Source of the DNA: Atherix ibis
Taxonomy: Eukaryota > Arthropoda > Insecta > Diptera > Athericidae
Assembly: GCA_958298945.1 (NCBI GenBank)
Contig: OY282610.1
Coordinates: 25,444,233 to 25,508,232, forward strand
DNA: 64,000 nucleotides
Reading direction: 5' to 3'
Shown here: positions 60,740 through 64,000 of the stretch, piece after piece
Position numbering within the stretch: the stretch's first letter is position 1
Layout: every line of letters begins with the position of its first letter
Program-made: the position numbers and the translations under genes
The notes under the pieces: generated by a model
Seen by the model: only the letters and a program-made list of their open reading frames with translations
What the model was told of the DNA's origin: nothing
Databases searched by the model: none

Positions 60740-61970
60740 TTTCATATTGCACTTATAACAACAAATCTACTTGTTACCCATAGTAATTGGTTAGATGTCT
60801 AACTCAATAAAGAAAAATATTCCTAAAAAGGGAAAATAAATAAAAAATGTTGGCGATTTTAATTTCAAACTAATTTCAATTGATAACGTAGCAAAATTTC
60901 CTATCGAATACCTTTCACTAATTGAAAATATTTTCTTTTTCTATGTATTACTTAAGATATTATGAATAGAATATTTATTTTCAGTCTTTTTTATGATGAA
61001 AATATCCGTAAATAAGCTTTCGACGAAAATTGAATAAGCAAGTGTCCTTATTGGAATAATTGGGGCAAAGCCATCTTTTTTGTACTCTTCCATTTCTTTG
61101 TTCATTTTTTGTGTTTTTTTTTTGCCTCAGACTATATAAAAATCCCAACATTTGCCACTCCGCTTCTTAGACATAAATATGGCAATGGGCATTTCTTTAT
61201 TTTTTTTCGCTAAGCACCATCGAATATTTATCATTTCTATCATCCCCAATCGTGTCAATAAACAAAATCAACTTATTTATTCGTTTTTTTTCCCTCTTTA
61301 TGCCTATAAAAGTGAATATAAGCTGATACGAATACACAAATAAATATACACTTACACCTTGTATGGAAAAAAACAACTACAAGTATTTACTTGATATGTT
61401 TGTGCGTTCTTTTTTCTCTTCTTAACGTACATTTCTCAAGAAAAAAAAATACAAAAACAAAGTTAAGGAAATGTTAAGAAAATTGAATGAGGAAGCATTA
61501 ATGGAAAACACATAAGCCGCTTAACATCGTCGTCCACTTTGGTGTATTTGATTTTTTGTTCGGACCCTAAAACATTGATTATTTTCATATTTTCTTTATA
61601 ATTTCTATAGAAATGAATAAATCAAATTCAATAAAATTCACTAAATCGTAGTAAGACGAAGAAGGAATTTAATTTGGTTTTTAGATAATTTGATTCTTTC
61701 TGGAGAAAATGCAATAATAATAAAAATATGAATAAAATTAAAATGTATTAAATATAAAAGAGGATACTTAAGAAAATCATGTTTTTTTTTTTTTTTTTTG
61801 TTTATTATTTTTGGACAATATTTAAGTTAATAACATTCGAAACGTAATCCTCTATACCAGATAAATTTTACGTCAGATTGGATTTTGATTAAAAAATGAT
61901 ATTTAAAGTGGTATACTTGAGAGTAAATTTATTTAATCCATAAAAATAATTTTATTTTTATATATATTAA
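60740..61970. other. AT-rich non-coding DNA
   Basis: No feature recognised. Confidence 0.5.
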
Positions 61971-61979
61971 TTTTATCTA

Positions 61980-63400
61980 ATTTAAAGTGGACAGCTTTAC
62001 ATCGACTTCAGCTACTTAGTTACACTCCTTTGGACATTATCGATAGTACTAAGATGACGTGGTTTTGAGTATTTTTTTATCTTCAGGAATTAAAAAAAGG
62101 CATACGAACTCAGATCATATGTACTATAGAAATTCCTTTTTCCGATGATGGAGATGGTCTTGTGATAGAAGGCATTGTCTTGTAGAGACTCCAAGTATCT
62201 AGAATGTATAATCCGATACCAAGAATAGCTTTTTTGATTCTTTCAAGAATTCATCCATCAGCTTCAAAGTTAATCGACGGTCTTACCTCTCAAGAGACCT
62301 CACTTATCCTAAATTTTGATCAAATTTCAATCTTGAATGCCTTCTTCGGTAAGATTCTTCTTCTACTGCTTCTCGGCCCTCTCTAAAACTGCTTTATACT
62401 AACGAAAAAATTGTGCTGTTCGTAAGGAATATTTGCCATTTTAATTTTTGGTAAGTCACCAAGAAAACTCGCGGATTAACCAATTTCAAACACAAAATTT
62501 GATGGCGAATAGTTGCTCCAAATTCTACTTTTAGCTGTTGGTCATTATAAAAAGATACATGCTCTTTAGCCTTACTGATTTTACCCAGTAATACTGTTGC
62601 TCGTTATAAAAAGTTTCATGCTCGTTTACTGACTTTACCCAGTAACAATGTTCCTCGTTATAAAAAGATATATGCTCTTTAGCCATACTGATTTTACCCA
62701 GTAACACTGTTTCTCGTTATAAAAAGTTGCATGCTCGTTAGCCATATCAGTGACTCTACACAGTAATAGCCCTAATCGCTTGGGACAATAACACGTGGAT
62801 TCACCATACTTAATACAAAATTTGACTGCACATAGTTGCTTCAAATTCTACTTTTAGCTATTGCTCGTTATAAAAAGTTTTATGCTCGTTACCCATACTG
62901 AATTTACCTAGTAACAGTGTTCCTCATTATAAAAAGATACATGCTCTTTAGCCATACTGATTTTCGCCAGTAACACTGTTGCTGGTTATAAAAAGTTTTA
63001 TGCCATACTGGCTTTACTCAGAAACACTGTTGCTCGTTATATAAAGTTTCATGCTCATTAGCCATATCAGTAACTCTATCCAGTAACAACCTTTATCACT
63101 TGGGACGGCAACAAGCGGATTCAACATACTTAATACAAAATTTGATGGCAAATTTTACAAATTTGATGATCTGCAAAAAATACAATTTCACTGATCACAT
63201 TATATATGGTCGTATAGTTATCAGATGAGAAATTTGGTTCCGCGGTTGAAACTTGTACTGCACACTATATGGTAGGGTATACCGCAATATTGCCAAATAA
63301 TGCTCAGTACTGCTAGTCTTAGGGGGCCTAAACACGTGCTATGTAGAAGAGTAGTCGTTCTTAGTGATGCCAGCCTCATTACTTTTCTACTACGCATCAT
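61980..63400 (-). pseudogene. SETMAR-type mariner remnant with repeated 5' part
   Basis: The minus strand reads the transposase N-terminus three times: near 63095-63150, near 62790-62840 (LCAVKFCIKYGES) and near 62465-62525. Downstream is FREGREAVEEESYRRR (about 62355-62400) and SLERKTVD. Between the N-terminal copies lie about 60 bp tandem units. The rest of the transposase, including all catalytic Asp, is missing or unreadable. Confidence 0.6.
62525..63090. repeat. tandem repeat, about 60 bp unit within about 320 bp higher-order unit
   Basis: Units containing GCTCGTTATAAAAAGTTTCA and CCATACTGATTTTACCCAGT recur at about 62540, 62595, 62655, 62715 and again at about 62865, 62925, 62985, 63030. 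The two sets are separated by a segment coding the mariner N-terminus, which also bounds the array at both ends. This gives a longer period of about 320 bp. Confidence 0.85.
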
Positions 63401-64000
63401 ATTCTATTTTGGCTTCGAAATCTTTTGAAAATAAAAAAAGTAAGTCAATAGTTTGCAGGTCCTGCTAAAAAATCAAAAAATAAACTATTATATTATTTAA
63501 TGTTACTAATTATTTAAGAAAAAAAAAACAACATATTTATCAATACTAATTGACGTTATTAAATTTATTAAAAAAAAACAGTAGTTTTTTAAAATTTCAA
63601 ATAAAAATTTTGGTAAGTTAAATTCCAAATTTCCTTTGCCTTAAAATAATATTGCAAAAAAAAAGTTATTAAAAATTATTTGTTAAAAAATAGAACTTTT
63701 TAAAAATAATATAAAAAATTTATATTTTCGAAAAGGATTAATTATAAATTAAAAGAAAAATATCAAAAGTTAAAGTATCTGGCATGGCGCTTTAAAATAT
63801 ATCACCAACAAATGGGATTCGAAAACATTTGCACCTTCTCTACTTAAATATGTATAATCACCATCTTTTTATACCGCATTATTATATAATAAATAATTTT
63901 TAATATAGTACAATTTTCTATGCTGTTAAAAAATAAATAATGTCCTTAAAAAAAATTATTCAAGAAGTATTTTTTGTCAGCATAAATTAACAAATCGTAA
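63400..64000. other. AT-rich non-coding DNA
   Basis: No feature recognised up to the window end. Confidence 0.5.

Noticed and set aside
60029..60752. Long minus-strand open frames repeating RRPLLA or GGHYWL
   Set aside because: They are the automatic result of an 18 bp tandem repeat without stops. No start context, no unique sequence and no domain.

Overview
The window is eukaryotic and almost certainly from a fly (Diptera, probably a higher fly). It is very AT-rich and mostly non-coding, and holds one convincing host gene with GT-AG introns. That gene encodes a Ski/Sno-family co-repressor of the SKOR/CORL/Fussel type. In Drosophila the orthologue, fuss, lies on the small fourth (dot) chromosome, so a dot-chromosome-like, repeat-rich region is plausible. 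The species cannot be named from sequence alone.

Layout: 1-20 kb is upstream DNA with decayed Tc1/mariner transposons, several less AT-rich islands that may be regulatory, and a 1.5 kb minisatellite (17.7-19.2 kb) just before the gene. The fuss-like coding sequence can be read as three plus-strand exons: 20176-20274, 20841-22256 and 50379-51536. All junctions fall in phase 0 and the predicted product is 890 aa. Exons 1 and 2 are firm. Linking exon 3 to them across a 28.1 kb intron is an inference from phase, strand and splice signals. Exon 2 carries the Ski/DHD and SAND-like Smad4-binding modules. Exon 3 is low complexity (poly-Ala, very long poly-Asn). The large intron holds a second minisatellite with many TGCATG motifs, at least six families or groups of transposon remnants, tandem repeats and some conserved-looking islands.

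Downstream of the gene (51.5-64 kb) are three diverged tandem units near 53 kb, a nearly complete mauritiana-type mariner, and a second fragment of the same lineage flanked by an unusual 65 bp direct repeat. These are followed by a tRNA-derived SINE with target-site duplication, a 650 bp array of an 18 bp repeat, and a mariner-like element with internally repeated 5' sequence.

Mobile DNA is dominated by the Tc1/mariner (IS630) superfamily: four mauritiana-like copies, several other mariner lineages, and about nine remnants of one Tc1-like family. Two non-LTR reverse-transcriptase fragments are also present. Every transposase gene is broken. No LTR element, rRNA, functional tRNA, CRISPR or prokaryotic feature was seen.
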